Below are positions 1 through 6,247 of a DNA stretch of 29,078 nt, one piece after another. How positions within the stretch are numbered: the first letter of the stretch is position 1; each line of letters begins with the position of its first letter. The translations under genes and the position numbers were made by a program. The DNA comes from a virus: positions 1-29,078 of IMG/VR virus record IMGVR_UViG_3300020442_003300; one strand, 5' to 3'. The notes under the pieces are model-generated. The model did no database searches, was not told the origin of the DNA, and worked only from the letters and a program-made list of their open reading frames with translations.

Positions 1-113
1 ATATGTAGGTGCCAATAACGAAGATACCAATCAGCAATCAAACCATACATCGGAAGTTCATGATAATCGTTTTCATTCTGATGAAGCATTTGAATTAATT
101 CAGACTTTTTCAT
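1..113 (-). CDS. Hypothetical protein, N-terminal fragment
   Basis: Only the first 37 codons are inside the window; the gene runs off the left edge. The ATG is at 111-113 and the reading begins MKKSELIQMLHQ, continuing through a stretch rich in Trp and Tyr (DWYLRYWHLH). No Shine-Dalgarno sequence is obvious upstream. It follows the 2OG oxygenase gene on the same strand after a 66-nt gap. I do not recognise the family from this fragment and assign no function. The open frame to the edge and the ATG position are its main support. Confidence 0.55.
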   Translation of the reverse strand, partial: MKKSELIQMLHQNENDYHELPMYGLIADWYLRYWHLH

Positions 114-179
114 AAAAATAAAAACGATTATCGACGAAAGGGAATACCCGACCAGAGCAAGTTTTAAGTCATTTCGGGA

Positions 180-785
180 CTAGTAATAGGTGTCATAGTC
201 TTGATCAAAATCATAATAATTTGACCAAGTAAACCAATTAAAGTTGATAACACATCTATACTTAGTATTGGTTGAAGAGACTCCCCTATGCCAAGTATCA
301 GCAGGGAAGAACACCATTCTGTTTTCTACAGATTCTACCTTTTTAACAGCAGGACCATCTTGTGATTCAGCAAATTCAGTATAACCATTATTACTATTCA
401 CATAATAAATCGCTGCCTGCATTGTAGGAGAACCTTCAGTTGTAGATTCTCTTGTCCAGTCTTTATGATATTCGCTTTCATAATGTTCAGGACCAGAGTA
501 CAACTCAAGATTACACTTGATACGATGCACTGCAAGAACTCTACATCGACCAATGATAGGCAACATAAGACCCATTTGAGGTGTTCCTGTAGGTTCTTTT
601 GGAAATCTATTCCAATGATAGAAACAATGAACCATATGATGATCAGACAGTCCATTATCTTGCAGTCTACCATAAACCTTTCCATCATAATAATTGAAGG
701 GAACATCTGGTTTATCAATCAAATGCTCTCTAATGTGAAAGAATTCACCTTTAGGTAAAAAGTTATCAACAACTCTTAACTTCAT
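180..785 (-). CDS. 2OG-Fe(II) oxygenase-like protein
   Basis: A 201-aa protein with the ligand pattern of 2-oxoglutarate/Fe(II)-dependent dioxygenases (prolyl-4-hydroxylase-like fold). The HxD pair is His107-Lys108-Asp109 (EYHKDW), the distal iron ligand is probably His166 (DTWHRGV), and the Arg that would hold the 2OG carboxylate is Arg177 (KYRCVIN). Such enzymes couple 2OG decarboxylation to hydroxylation of a protein, nucleic acid or small molecule; nothing here shows the substrate. The start overlaps the stop of the upstream oxygenase by 4 nt (ATGA), so the two are probably translationally coupled. Cyanomyoviruses often carry several such genes. The family is fairly clear; the role is unknown. 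Confidence 0.8.
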   Translation of the reverse strand: MKLRVVDNFLPKGEFFHIREHLIDKPDVPFNYYDGKVYGRLQDNGLSDHHMVHCFYHWNRFPKEPTGTPQMGLMLPIIGRCRVLAVHRIKCNLELYSGPEHYESEYHKDWTRESTTEGSPTMQAAIYYVNSNNGYTEFAESQDGPAVKKVESVENRMVFFPADTWHRGVSSTNTKYRCVINFNWFTWSNYYDFDQDYDTYY

Positions 786-1438
786 TGTAGATATTCACCT
801 TCAATTTTAAGATCAAAATTCATAGACATTGAAATTCTAGTGATATCACTTCCATGTGGTGTCACTCCGTGAAGCATATGTCCAGCAAAAAAGATAATAT
901 CACCTGCTTGGATTTTCGGAAAATATGCTCCTCCAATATTTAACATATATCTCCATGGTGCAGAGAGCATGGGAAATTCTCTAGATTCAAAATAAAATTT
1001 AGAGAAATTTTCACCAGAGGTTGCAAAGAAAACACCAACTAAATCATGCTCGTCATGATCATGCATTTCTTGAAAATCTCTCCTATCATACCAATTAATC
1101 CATGGCATATAAGGGCGATATTGAAAAGCGTTATGAAGCGAACCTTCCGCTTGAAGTCTTTGAGTTAAATATGCTAGATTATCCCGCCAATAAGGGATCC
1201 ACTCTTCAATATCTTCACACAAATATTTGTCACAATTACTACGAGTTCCCCAAAGAAACTTTTCATTTTGAGGAGTTCTTTCAACACTCATGATTTTATC
1301 AATAAATGCATCAGCATTTACTGCTCTGAAATGAAAGAATGGATTGATAGGAAACAATGCTTTCTTAAAAGGTTCTCCCCCTTCCATAGGTTGAGGAGGA
1401 AGCATTCCAGGTCCCTGATTGTACGAAAGTTCTGGCAT
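782..1438 (-). CDS. 2OG-Fe(II) oxygenase-like protein (TIGR02466/PF13759 type)
   Basis: A 218-aa protein. The frame is open further upstream into the tRNA-Leu gene, but the ATG at 1436-1438 (MPELSYNQG) is preferred because it clears the tRNA. The iron-binding site is probably the His cluster 126-131 (MHDHDEHDLVGVFF), which matches the WHxH...SGVYY region of this oxygenase group. The distal His is His190 (GHMLHGVTPH) and the 2OG-binding Arg is Arg201 (TRISMSMNF). An ordered beta-barrel of about 90 residues follows the His cluster. It overlaps the next oxygenase by 4 nt. The two proteins belong to different subgroups, so they are not a simple recent duplication. Substrate unknown. Confidence 0.8.
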   Translation of the reverse strand: MPELSYNQGPGMLPPQPMEGGEPFKKALFPINPFFHFRAVNADAFIDKIMSVERTPQNEKFLWGTRSNCDKYLCEDIEEWIPYWRDNLAYLTQRLQAEGSLHNAFQYRPYMPWINWYDRRDFQEMHDHDEHDLVGVFFATSGENFSKFYFESREFPMLSAPWRYMLNIGGAYFPKIQAGDIIFFAGHMLHGVTPHGSDITRISMSMNFDLKIEGEYLQ

Positions 1439-1456
1439 AATATAGTCAAATGATAG

Positions 1457-1541
1457 TAGGAGTGGGGGGACTTGAACCCCCACGACTTATATAGTCAACA
1501 GATTTTAAGTCTGGTGCGTCTACCGATTCCGCCACACTCCC
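1457..1541 (-). tRNA. tRNA-Leu (anticodon UAA)
   Basis: Class II tRNA of 85 nt read on the minus strand. The acceptor 5' strand GGGAGTG pairs with CACTCCT (one G-U at the end), with discriminator A. The D arm contains GGCGGAATCGGTAGACGC, the anticodon loop is CTTAAAA giving UAA, there is a variable arm, and the T arm is GGGGG-TTCAAGT-CCCCC. The 3' CCA is not encoded. It sits inside a polycistron, 5 nt after the 53-aa gene and 18 nt before the 218-aa oxygenase start. It reads UUA leucine codons, which are common in this AT-rich genome. Confidence 0.95.
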
Positions 1542-1546
1542 AGGAA

Positions 1547-1708
1547 TCACTCAGATTCTAGAGTGTAGGTAGGAGGATGAAAGGCACAATACTCATTGAA
1601 TGTGATTTTCATTTCCTTATCGGTAAGGTTAGCATTCTTTGCTGCTCTTGGCAAGTTCCACTTTGCATGGAACAACATTTCCATTGACTGTCTAGTTTCA
1701 GGTCTCAT
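1547..1708 (-). CDS. Conserved-looking small hypothetical protein (53 aa)
   Basis: A 53-aa frame starting ATG at 1706-1708 (MRPETRQSMEML) and ending TGA at 1547-1549, just before the tRNA-Leu gene. A purine-rich AGGGG lies about 9 nt upstream of the ATG. It overlaps the end of the 76-aa gene by 11 nt, as is usual for neighbours here. The protein is soluble and mixed in charge, with an alpha-helical look (MLFHAKWNLPRAAKNAN) and a short aromatic C-terminus (CAFHPPTY). I do not know the function. Its compact packing between two genes supports it being real. Confidence 0.65.
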   Translation of the reverse strand: MRPETRQSMEMLFHAKWNLPRAAKNANLTDKEMKITFNEYCAFHPPTYTLESE

Positions 1709-1928
1709 CAGGCAATCCCCTATTTTCTAGGAATGATTTACGAAATTCTTCTACCTCACTCTGAATCTCTTCAGGAACAGGTGGAATTTCATTAACAGGA
1801 ACCATCATAACAGATTTTCCATCTTTTCGAGTAATCTTCCAGACAACTCTTTGATTATCAGTCAGATCAACTAGAAACTCTAGATACTGTTCTGCTTGTT
1901 CTTCAGTTACTCCAATAGGTCCAATCAT
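1698..1928 (-). CDS. Hypothetical acidic protein (76 aa)
   Basis: A 76-aa acidic protein (MIGPIGVTEEQAEQ) with a helical N-terminus, a short beta-like segment (RVVWKITRKDGKSVMMVPV) and a proline-containing acidic tail. No signal peptide or membrane segment is seen. Its start overlaps the stop of the 65-aa gene by 4 nt (ATGA). It is in the operon that begins at the sigma70-type promoter at 2146-2174. Function not recognised. Confidence 0.7.
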   Translation of the reverse strand: MIGPIGVTEEQAEQYLEFLVDLTDNQRVVWKITRKDGKSVMMVPVNEIPPVPEEIQSEVEEFRKSFLENRGLPDET

Positions 1929-2122
1929 TTTACTGCAAATGTGTAAGTGATCAAATCATGGTCAACGACATCTTGAATTCCAGCAACAGTCTCACTGAAA
2001 CCTTCAGATCCTTCGTCATCCCATTTCCAGGTTACAGTCTTATCGTATCCTTCATCATCAACGATCTTGATCGATCGCTTAGAGAAGTTGATGAAGATCT
2101 GCTCAACGCTGGTGTCTTGCAT
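1925..2122 (-). CDS. Hypothetical protein (65 aa), first gene after a strong promoter
   Basis: A 65-aa protein (MQDTSVEQIFINFSKRS), rich in Asp/Glu and aromatic residues, beta-like in pattern (TVTWKWDDEG; ITYTFAVK), with no membrane segment. The ATG is at 2120-2122, about 17 nt after the predicted transcription start of the consensus promoter at 2146-2174. GAGGCGA 5 nt before the ATG can serve as ribosome binding site. It is the first gene of a run continuing through the 76-aa and 53-aa genes, tRNA-Leu and the two oxygenases. Function not recognised. Confidence 0.7.
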   Translation of the reverse strand: MQDTSVEQIFINFSKRSIKIVDDEGYDKTVTWKWDDEGSEGFSETVAGIQDVVDHDLITYTFAVK

Positions 2123-2145
2123 GGAGTCGCCTCGTTTACCTCTGT

Positions 2146-2174
2146 ATTATAGAGGATCCTGAGGCAGGTGTCAA
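2146..2174 (-). promoter_or_regulatory. Consensus sigma70-type promoter
   Basis: On the minus strand TTGACA (2169-2174) is followed by exactly 17 nt and TATAAT (2146-2151), a perfect match to the bacterial housekeeping consensus. The -35 box overlaps the gp5 stop codon. The -10 box sits inside a short dyad, CCTCT/AGAGG (2139-2143 and 2151-2155). It should drive the 65-aa gene and those after it early in infection, using host RNA polymerase. Confidence 0.85.
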
Positions 2175-4567
2175 GTCGCTTTTTCTAGTCTCTTGATAGA
2201 GTCACCAACAAACTCACGAAGTTCACCGTCCTGCATGTCGTCATTATACGCTGCTCTATCATTATTGAGATTAATCAGATATTTCTGATAGAGATTCTGT
2301 TGTGTTGTAGCGTAATGATGTATGTAGTTACCACCAACAGTAACACTTCTCTTTCCTCTATGTTTCTTAGTAGTTCCAGCATCCTCAACACCAATCAACT
2401 CTAGCAGATGAGGTGTAACTACTTGAATAGAACTTTGAGATTGTAATGTAATTTCTAATGCACTAAAAGTTTGACTATCGGAAGTATTCTCATAGTACCT
2501 ACCAGTAACTCTAGTTTTAGTAGCAGATAGATCCAATTCACTACTCTCAAAATGCATCTTTGCACCAACAACATTCATATCAACATCAGATCCAAACTTA
2601 AGTGCATGTTTTTGCATTTTCGTGCCACTCTTCGGAGCACCTTCAGCAGTAAAGAAGAATCCACCACCAACTTCAATATGACAATCACCAGTAATTTTTA
2701 AGAAATAATCACCATCAATAGAAACCGCATGATGACCACTAACTAACTTACAATCATCACCATGGACTTCTTGAGTTAGATTTCCCGCATAAGAAATATG
2801 ATCTGCGACAAGAGATCCAGTATCACCCTTGCCACCCGTTTGCTTCCTTCTATATGCATCTACTGCTGCTTCAATCTCAGTCTCACTTGCCTTAGGATTG
2901 TTTTTCTTATATTCGTCTCGTGCAACTTTTTCTGCGAAATGAGAATTATTCAAGCAAATAGAAGTATGAGTTGTTCCATTTACTCTCTTACTCACATCTG
3001 CTTGACGACCAGGAGTTCCCAACCAAAGATCATATGATCCATTGATATGATTCTTTGCTGTTGTCAAATATGGATCGGCATCAGTATAAATTGTTGATAA
3101 TAAATCTGGATTTTTTTCAAGATCTTTATTATTACCACGAATTTTATTAAGATCCTCTAGTTCATCTAACGGGCATTTTGTTAAACCAAATAAAGGATAC
3201 CATCCTGCTGCTTTTTGAGAGTGGTCCCTAGATCTAGTACATGGAGCACCAAAACTACCTAATAACTTAAATACTGCATTGATACTTACATATTCATATT
3301 GACCTTTCTGAAAGAGCTCTGTTTTATCACTAAAGATCTTAAGACCCTTTTCCCACTCATTTAATAAAATATCAGCATCGTCACTAATACCCTCTACTTT
3401 CTTTTTAACCGCATCAGAAAGATCACCAATATCTTTCATCATAGCATTAACATCTTGAATGATATTACCAGAAATTTCTTCTACAGTAAAAGTCAAAAAT
3501 TCTTTTTGATCTATCACACCAGCAAGGTAAGCATCTATTTGTCCTTCAACAGACTTTAAGGTTTCACTTACATATTTGTCTAAATTAGCATCAAATGCAC
3601 ATGCTGTGTTTAAAATTTGTGTAGTAGCACTGACAACAGTATTGTAAATTTTAAATGGGGTTCCATCATTCTTTAGCATCAAGTTAGTGATCTTGAGATC
3701 TTCTGCTAAAGCAACTAATCCACCCCTAACAGATGATATGACCTGAGCATATACAACTGTCATAAAACTCTTCAAAGGAGCATAGATATCATCCTTTGTA
3801 ATTAATTGTCCAGTAGGAAGATCTAGATAATCTCCCGCTTCACACTTGACCAAATTAATACAACTCAAGGAGATATCTTCTACAAGATATGACAATTTGT
3901 AATCTAATGTCTTCCACGCTCCCGCAACACCATTAGCAGCAGGAATTGGTTTTTCTGGATCTAGAGGTTTGATGGGATTTGTATATCCTCCAGGAATAGT
4001 TACGCCAATATTTTTAGGAGAACCATATCCACCAGTATCAGAATTTAATAGACCAGGATATGCAACAGCATTATTATTACTCTGCCTTTGTGTTACCTCT
4101 GGATTTACCGCATTATGTTCTGAAGGATACAATGCAGAAGTATTAATGACTTCACCTGCTCTAGGTTTATGATTAGTTAAGGCAAATTCTTTCGATCTTC
4201 TTGTATTACTAGACTTATTGACACGCATAACACCTAGTACAATAGGCATTTGTGCGTCTTCTCCATCCATAAAGAAACCAAGGACAATCGCACCTGGTTG
4301 CAGTTGACCAGCACTTTCGCCCTGACCATCATTACCTGCCTGAGAGGTATGCTGCAATACAGTAGCCCAAGGTAAACTTCCTGTAGGTAGGTCTGCTAAA
4401 GTTCCACCCGCAAAGTTAGTATAATATCCAAGACAGCGAACTTTAACCCGACCCAATTCCATTGGATCTTCATTGTCTTCTACTTCGCCAACCCACCAGA
4501 CAAACCCATCTTTACCGACGAAATTTACTGTAGATTCACTAAAGATACCATCAGCAAGCGATGCCAT
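2171..4567 (-). CDS. 5: Baseplate hub/spike protein gp5-like
   Basis: A 798-aa gp5-type central spike protein. The N-terminal part (about 20-120) looks like the gp5 OB domain, with the pattern NEDPMELGRVKVRCLGYYT. The C-terminal 200 residues contain short beta-repeat stretches (VSIDGDYFLKITGDCHIEVG; VDMNVVGAKMHF; RSVTVGGNYIHH) expected of the trimeric beta-helix needle. T4 gp5 is 575 aa and has a lysozyme domain between these parts. Here the middle 200-560 is a long, mainly helical region in which I see no lysozyme motif. It should sit at the tail tip on the gp27-like hub and pierce the outer membrane. A late promoter motif lies 22 nt before the ATG. Confidence 0.85.
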   Translation of the reverse strand: MASLADGIFSESTVNFVGKDGFVWWVGEVEDNEDPMELGRVKVRCLGYYTNFAGGTLADLPTGSLPWATVLQHTSQAGNDGQGESAGQLQPGAIVLGFFMDGEDAQMPIVLGVMRVNKSSNTRRSKEFALTNHKPRAGEVINTSALYPSEHNAVNPEVTQRQSNNNAVAYPGLLNSDTGGYGSPKNIGVTIPGGYTNPIKPLDPEKPIPAANGVAGAWKTLDYKLSYLVEDISLSCINLVKCEAGDYLDLPTGQLITKDDIYAPLKSFMTVVYAQVISSVRGGLVALAEDLKITNLMLKNDGTPFKIYNTVVSATTQILNTACAFDANLDKYVSETLKSVEGQIDAYLAGVIDQKEFLTFTVEEISGNIIQDVNAMMKDIGDLSDAVKKKVEGISDDADILLNEWEKGLKIFSDKTELFQKGQYEYVSINAVFKLLGSFGAPCTRSRDHSQKAAGWYPLFGLTKCPLDELEDLNKIRGNNKDLEKNPDLLSTIYTDADPYLTTAKNHINGSYDLWLGTPGRQADVSKRVNGTTHTSICLNNSHFAEKVARDEYKKNNPKASETEIEAAVDAYRRKQTGGKGDTGSLVADHISYAGNLTQEVHGDDCKLVSGHHAVSIDGDYFLKITGDCHIEVGGGFFFTAEGAPKSGTKMQKHALKFGSDVDMNVVGAKMHFESSELDLSATKTRVTGRYYENTSDSQTFSALEITLQSQSSIQVVTPHLLELIGVEDAGTTKKHRGKRSVTVGGNYIHHYATTQQNLYQKYLINLNNDRAAYNDDMQDGELREFVGDSIKRLEKAT

Positions 4568-4588
4568 TAAACTCTATACGTTTTTTAG

Positions 4589-4596
4589 TATTTATC
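4589..4596 (-). promoter_or_regulatory. T4-type late promoter motif for gp5
   Basis: GATAAATA on the minus strand matches the T4 late -10 element (TATAAATA; any base first). It lies 22 nt upstream of the gp5 ATG, putting the start of transcription about 16 nt before it. It overlaps the last codons of the 52-aa gene. Confidence 0.6.
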
Positions 4597-4750
4597 GACG
4601 TTGCTCAACATATGACCGAAAAGCTTCTGCCATATCTCTATATCCTTGACCAACATATATTTGACCTGAGACAACTGCAACTGTAGCAGCGCCCCAGAAC
4701 CAATAATACCACTGAGTTTTTACTTGATGTAGTTGTTTTCTCTTAGCCAT
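4592..4750 (-). CDS. Small single-pass membrane protein (52 aa)
   Basis: A 52-aa frame from ATG at 4748-4750 to TAA at 4592-4594. It begins basic (MAKRKQLHQVKTQ), then has an aromatic and hydrophobic segment (WYYWFWGAATVAVVSG) that could span a membrane, then a polar tail ending EQRR. It overlaps the 3' end of the metalloprotease-like gene by 31 nt in another frame. The orderly membrane-protein layout and the way it fills the gap before gp5 support it as a gene. Function unknown. Confidence 0.6.
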   Translation of the reverse strand: MAKRKQLHQVKTQWYYWFWGAATVAVVSGQIYVGQGYRDMAEAFRSYVEQRR

Positions 4751-5388
4751 TCTTCAGTCATAGGTGTAGGATCATAATCAGTCCACATAGTGCCACGAGC
4801 ACAAGATTCAAGTGCCTCCTGAGTCATATTCTCAGTCTTACCTGCCCAGGTTGCTTCTGCTTCCCAGGGTTGTGCATGTGCAGGATATGTGCGCTTAACC
4901 ATTTCTTTCCAGATCATAGGCACATCTTCTTCATTCTTGATAATAGCAATCATATTATTCTTGATGGTGCCTGCCATACAATCCTGTGCAGCGTGCCAAC
5001 CTTCATGCCTTACAACACTCATGAGTACATGTGGGCGATGCACATAAGTGCGATTAAGATAGAAATGATTAGAAACAGTATGATAGACACCGCGATGTCC
5101 TACAGGAAAATACTTTTCATCGGCAAGATGCACATCAACACCGATCTTCTTGAAGGCGATCATAATCTGATCAAACTCATCAGCAACATATTCCCAGTCA
5201 GAGTCTGGGAATGCTTCCCTAAGATCAGCAGAAGAAGTAATCTTCTCTACATCCTTTGTGCATTCCTTAAGAAGCATACAACCCATAGCGTCCATGGTAT
5301 AGTATCCCTTAGTGGGTTCTGCATTTACTGCAATACCATGTGCTAAACCAAACAGAAGACCGCTAAGAATAGCATTACGAAGTTTCAT
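4720..5388 (-). CDS. Secreted HExxH metallopeptidase-like protein
   Basis: A 222-aa protein with an N-terminal signal peptide (basic MKLR, hydrophobic core to about residue 20, likely cleavage after VNA at 23). It has a zinc-peptidase motif HEGWH at 128-132 within SVVRHEGWHAAQDC. Glu residues in WEAEATWAG further on could supply the third ligand. Several Cys (37, 43, 137 and later) suggest disulfides, fitting an exported protein. It could act in the periplasm on host protein or peptidoglycan, but nothing shows the substrate. It follows the tRNA-Val gene by 23 nt. The motif is clear; the activity is inferred. Confidence 0.7.
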   Translation of the reverse strand: MKLRNAILSGLLFGLAHGIAVNAEPTKGYYTMDAMGCMLLKECTKDVEKITSSADLREAFPDSDWEYVADEFDQIMIAFKKIGVDVHLADEKYFPVGHRGVYHTVSNHFYLNRTYVHRPHVLMSVVRHEGWHAAQDCMAGTIKNNMIAIIKNEEDVPMIWKEMVKRTYPAHAQPWEAEATWAGKTENMTQEALESCARGTMWTDYDPTPMTEEWLRENNYIK

Positions 5389-5411
5389 TAGATGTCATAG
5401 CAAGTTGACAA

Positions 5412-5483
5412 TGGGCGAAGAGGGGATCGAACCCCCGACCGACTCGGTGTAAACGAGTAGCTCTACCGCTGAGCTATTCGCCC
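5412..5483 (-). tRNA. tRNA-Val (anticodon UAC)
   Basis: A 72-nt tRNA on the minus strand. The acceptor stem is GGGCGAA/TTCGCCC with discriminator A, the D arm is AGCTCAGCGGTAGAGCT, the anticodon stem-loop is ACTCG-TTTACAC-CGAGT giving UAC, and the T arm is CGGGGGTTCGATCCCC. CCA is not encoded. Its first 10 nt overlap the 3' end of the CpeT gene, whose TAG stop lies in the tRNA. Confidence 0.96.
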
Positions 5484-5929
5484 ATACGAGTAAACTTATA
5501 TAGAAGATTAGATCCCCATACACGTTTACCGCTTGAATCAAATCCCCGATCTCTACTATGTAGTTTGTCTCCAAAGAGATAGATCAAAGATTCGACACGA
5601 TATCCTTTGACACCCATACATTTTCCAGGAGATTCTAATTCTCCTTTCCATGAGGTGCCATCGAATGTGAATATCATATCACAATTTTCCGTCCGTGTCC
5701 AGTCTATATTGTAATTTTGCACACGAATCCTAGTCTCAGAAATTTTAACCATCCGATGATATTTTTCTCGATATGGATTATCTGGACCTTGATGACGATA
5801 ATAGTTTTTAGAATGATATCCACCAGGAATTTTACGCCACTCAAGTTCAACAGTGGCGTAATGAGTTGGATGTGATTGGGCTTGGTACTTATTAGACCAA
5901 TGACCAAGTAAGTAGTCTTCAAAGATCAT
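5474..5929 (-). CDS. cpeT: CpeT-type phycobiliprotein lyase
   Basis: A 151-aa CpeT/CpcT-family protein, which in cyanobacteria attaches or carries the bilin chromophore for phycobiliproteins. Family-like features in order: an opening DYLLGHWSNKYQAQSHP, then KNYYRHQGPDNPYREKYHR, then the central cysteine block ENCDMIFTFDGTSWKGE, and a C-terminal LHSRDRGF...VWGSNLLYKFTR. The frame is open to a GTG at 5947, but the promoter just upstream (-10 at 5958-5963) would start transcription near 5951. The ATG at 5929 is therefore preferred. Phage copies are thought to adjust host light harvesting during infection. The stop codon lies within tRNA-Val. Confidence 0.85.
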   Translation of the reverse strand: MIFEDYLLGHWSNKYQAQSHPTHYATVELEWRKIPGGYHSKNYYRHQGPDNPYREKYHRMVKISETRIRVQNYNIDWTRTENCDMIFTFDGTSWKGELESPGKCMGVKGYRVESLIYLFGDKLHSRDRGFDSSGKRVWGSNLLYKFTRMGE

Positions 5930-5957
5930 ATAATGTTTCTGAACCACTCACATGGTT

Positions 5958-5986
5958 ATTATAAAGGTCTTTTAGATTAGTGTCAA
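5958..5986 (-). promoter_or_regulatory. Consensus sigma70-type promoter for cpeT and tRNA-Val
   Basis: TTGACA (5981-5986), 17 nt, TATAAT (5958-5963) on the minus strand: a perfect consensus match in the gap between the CP12 and CpeT genes. It predicts early transcription by host polymerase, independent of the late promoter in front of the CP12 gene. Confidence 0.85.
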
Positions 5987-5987
5987 G

Positions 5988-6215
5988 TCAGTCGTCGTAA
6001 ATTAGACACTCTGGTTCTGAAGGGTTCTGGTCGCAGAAAAGTTCCAAATATGTTGGATCGTGATGATCTCCTGCTTCAATTTCTTTTTTGTGATGCTCGA
6101 CGTATTCCTCTAGATCGTGTAGTTCGCCTTCAATGTGACGACGCATTTGTGGCGATACAGTAGGATCGTGAAGGATTTCTTTGTCCTTTTCGATGTGTTG
6201 TTCGATGCTGTCCAT
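5988..6215 (-). CDS. cp12: CP12-like Calvin cycle inhibitor
   Basis: A 75-aa acidic, probably disordered protein. Its last 15 residues, CDQNPSEPECLIYDD, carry the CP12 C-terminal GAPDH-binding signature (C-x8-C, ending YDD), with Cys61 and Cys70 able to form the regulatory disulfide. The middle (HIEGELHDLEEYVEHHKKE) is a helix where CP12 normally carries its WDxVEEL-type segment. The N-terminal Cys pair of many CP12 proteins is absent. CP12 binds GAPDH and phosphoribulokinase and shuts down the Calvin cycle. Phage copies are proposed to divert carbon and NADPH to the pentose phosphate pathway and nucleotide synthesis. A late promoter motif precedes it. Confidence 0.85.
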   Translation of the reverse strand: MDSIEQHIEKDKEILHDPTVSPQMRRHIEGELHDLEEYVEHHKKEIEAGDHHDPTYLELFCDQNPSEPECLIYDD

Positions 6216-6239
6216 GATTGTATACTATTGATACGTTAT

Positions 6240-6247
6240 TATTTATT
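6240..6247 (-). promoter_or_regulatory. T4-type late promoter motif before the CP12 gene
   Basis: AATAAATA on the minus strand, 25 nt before the CP12 ATG and overlapping the stop of the gp27-like gene. It fits the NATAAATA late element, so the CP12 gene may be read late as well as by read-through. Confidence 0.5.

Noticed and set aside
4870-5346. 158-aa plus-strand frame opposite the HExxH protein
   Set aside because: His/Cys/Ile-rich without order, while the minus-strand gene has a signal peptide, a motif and a ribosome-site context.
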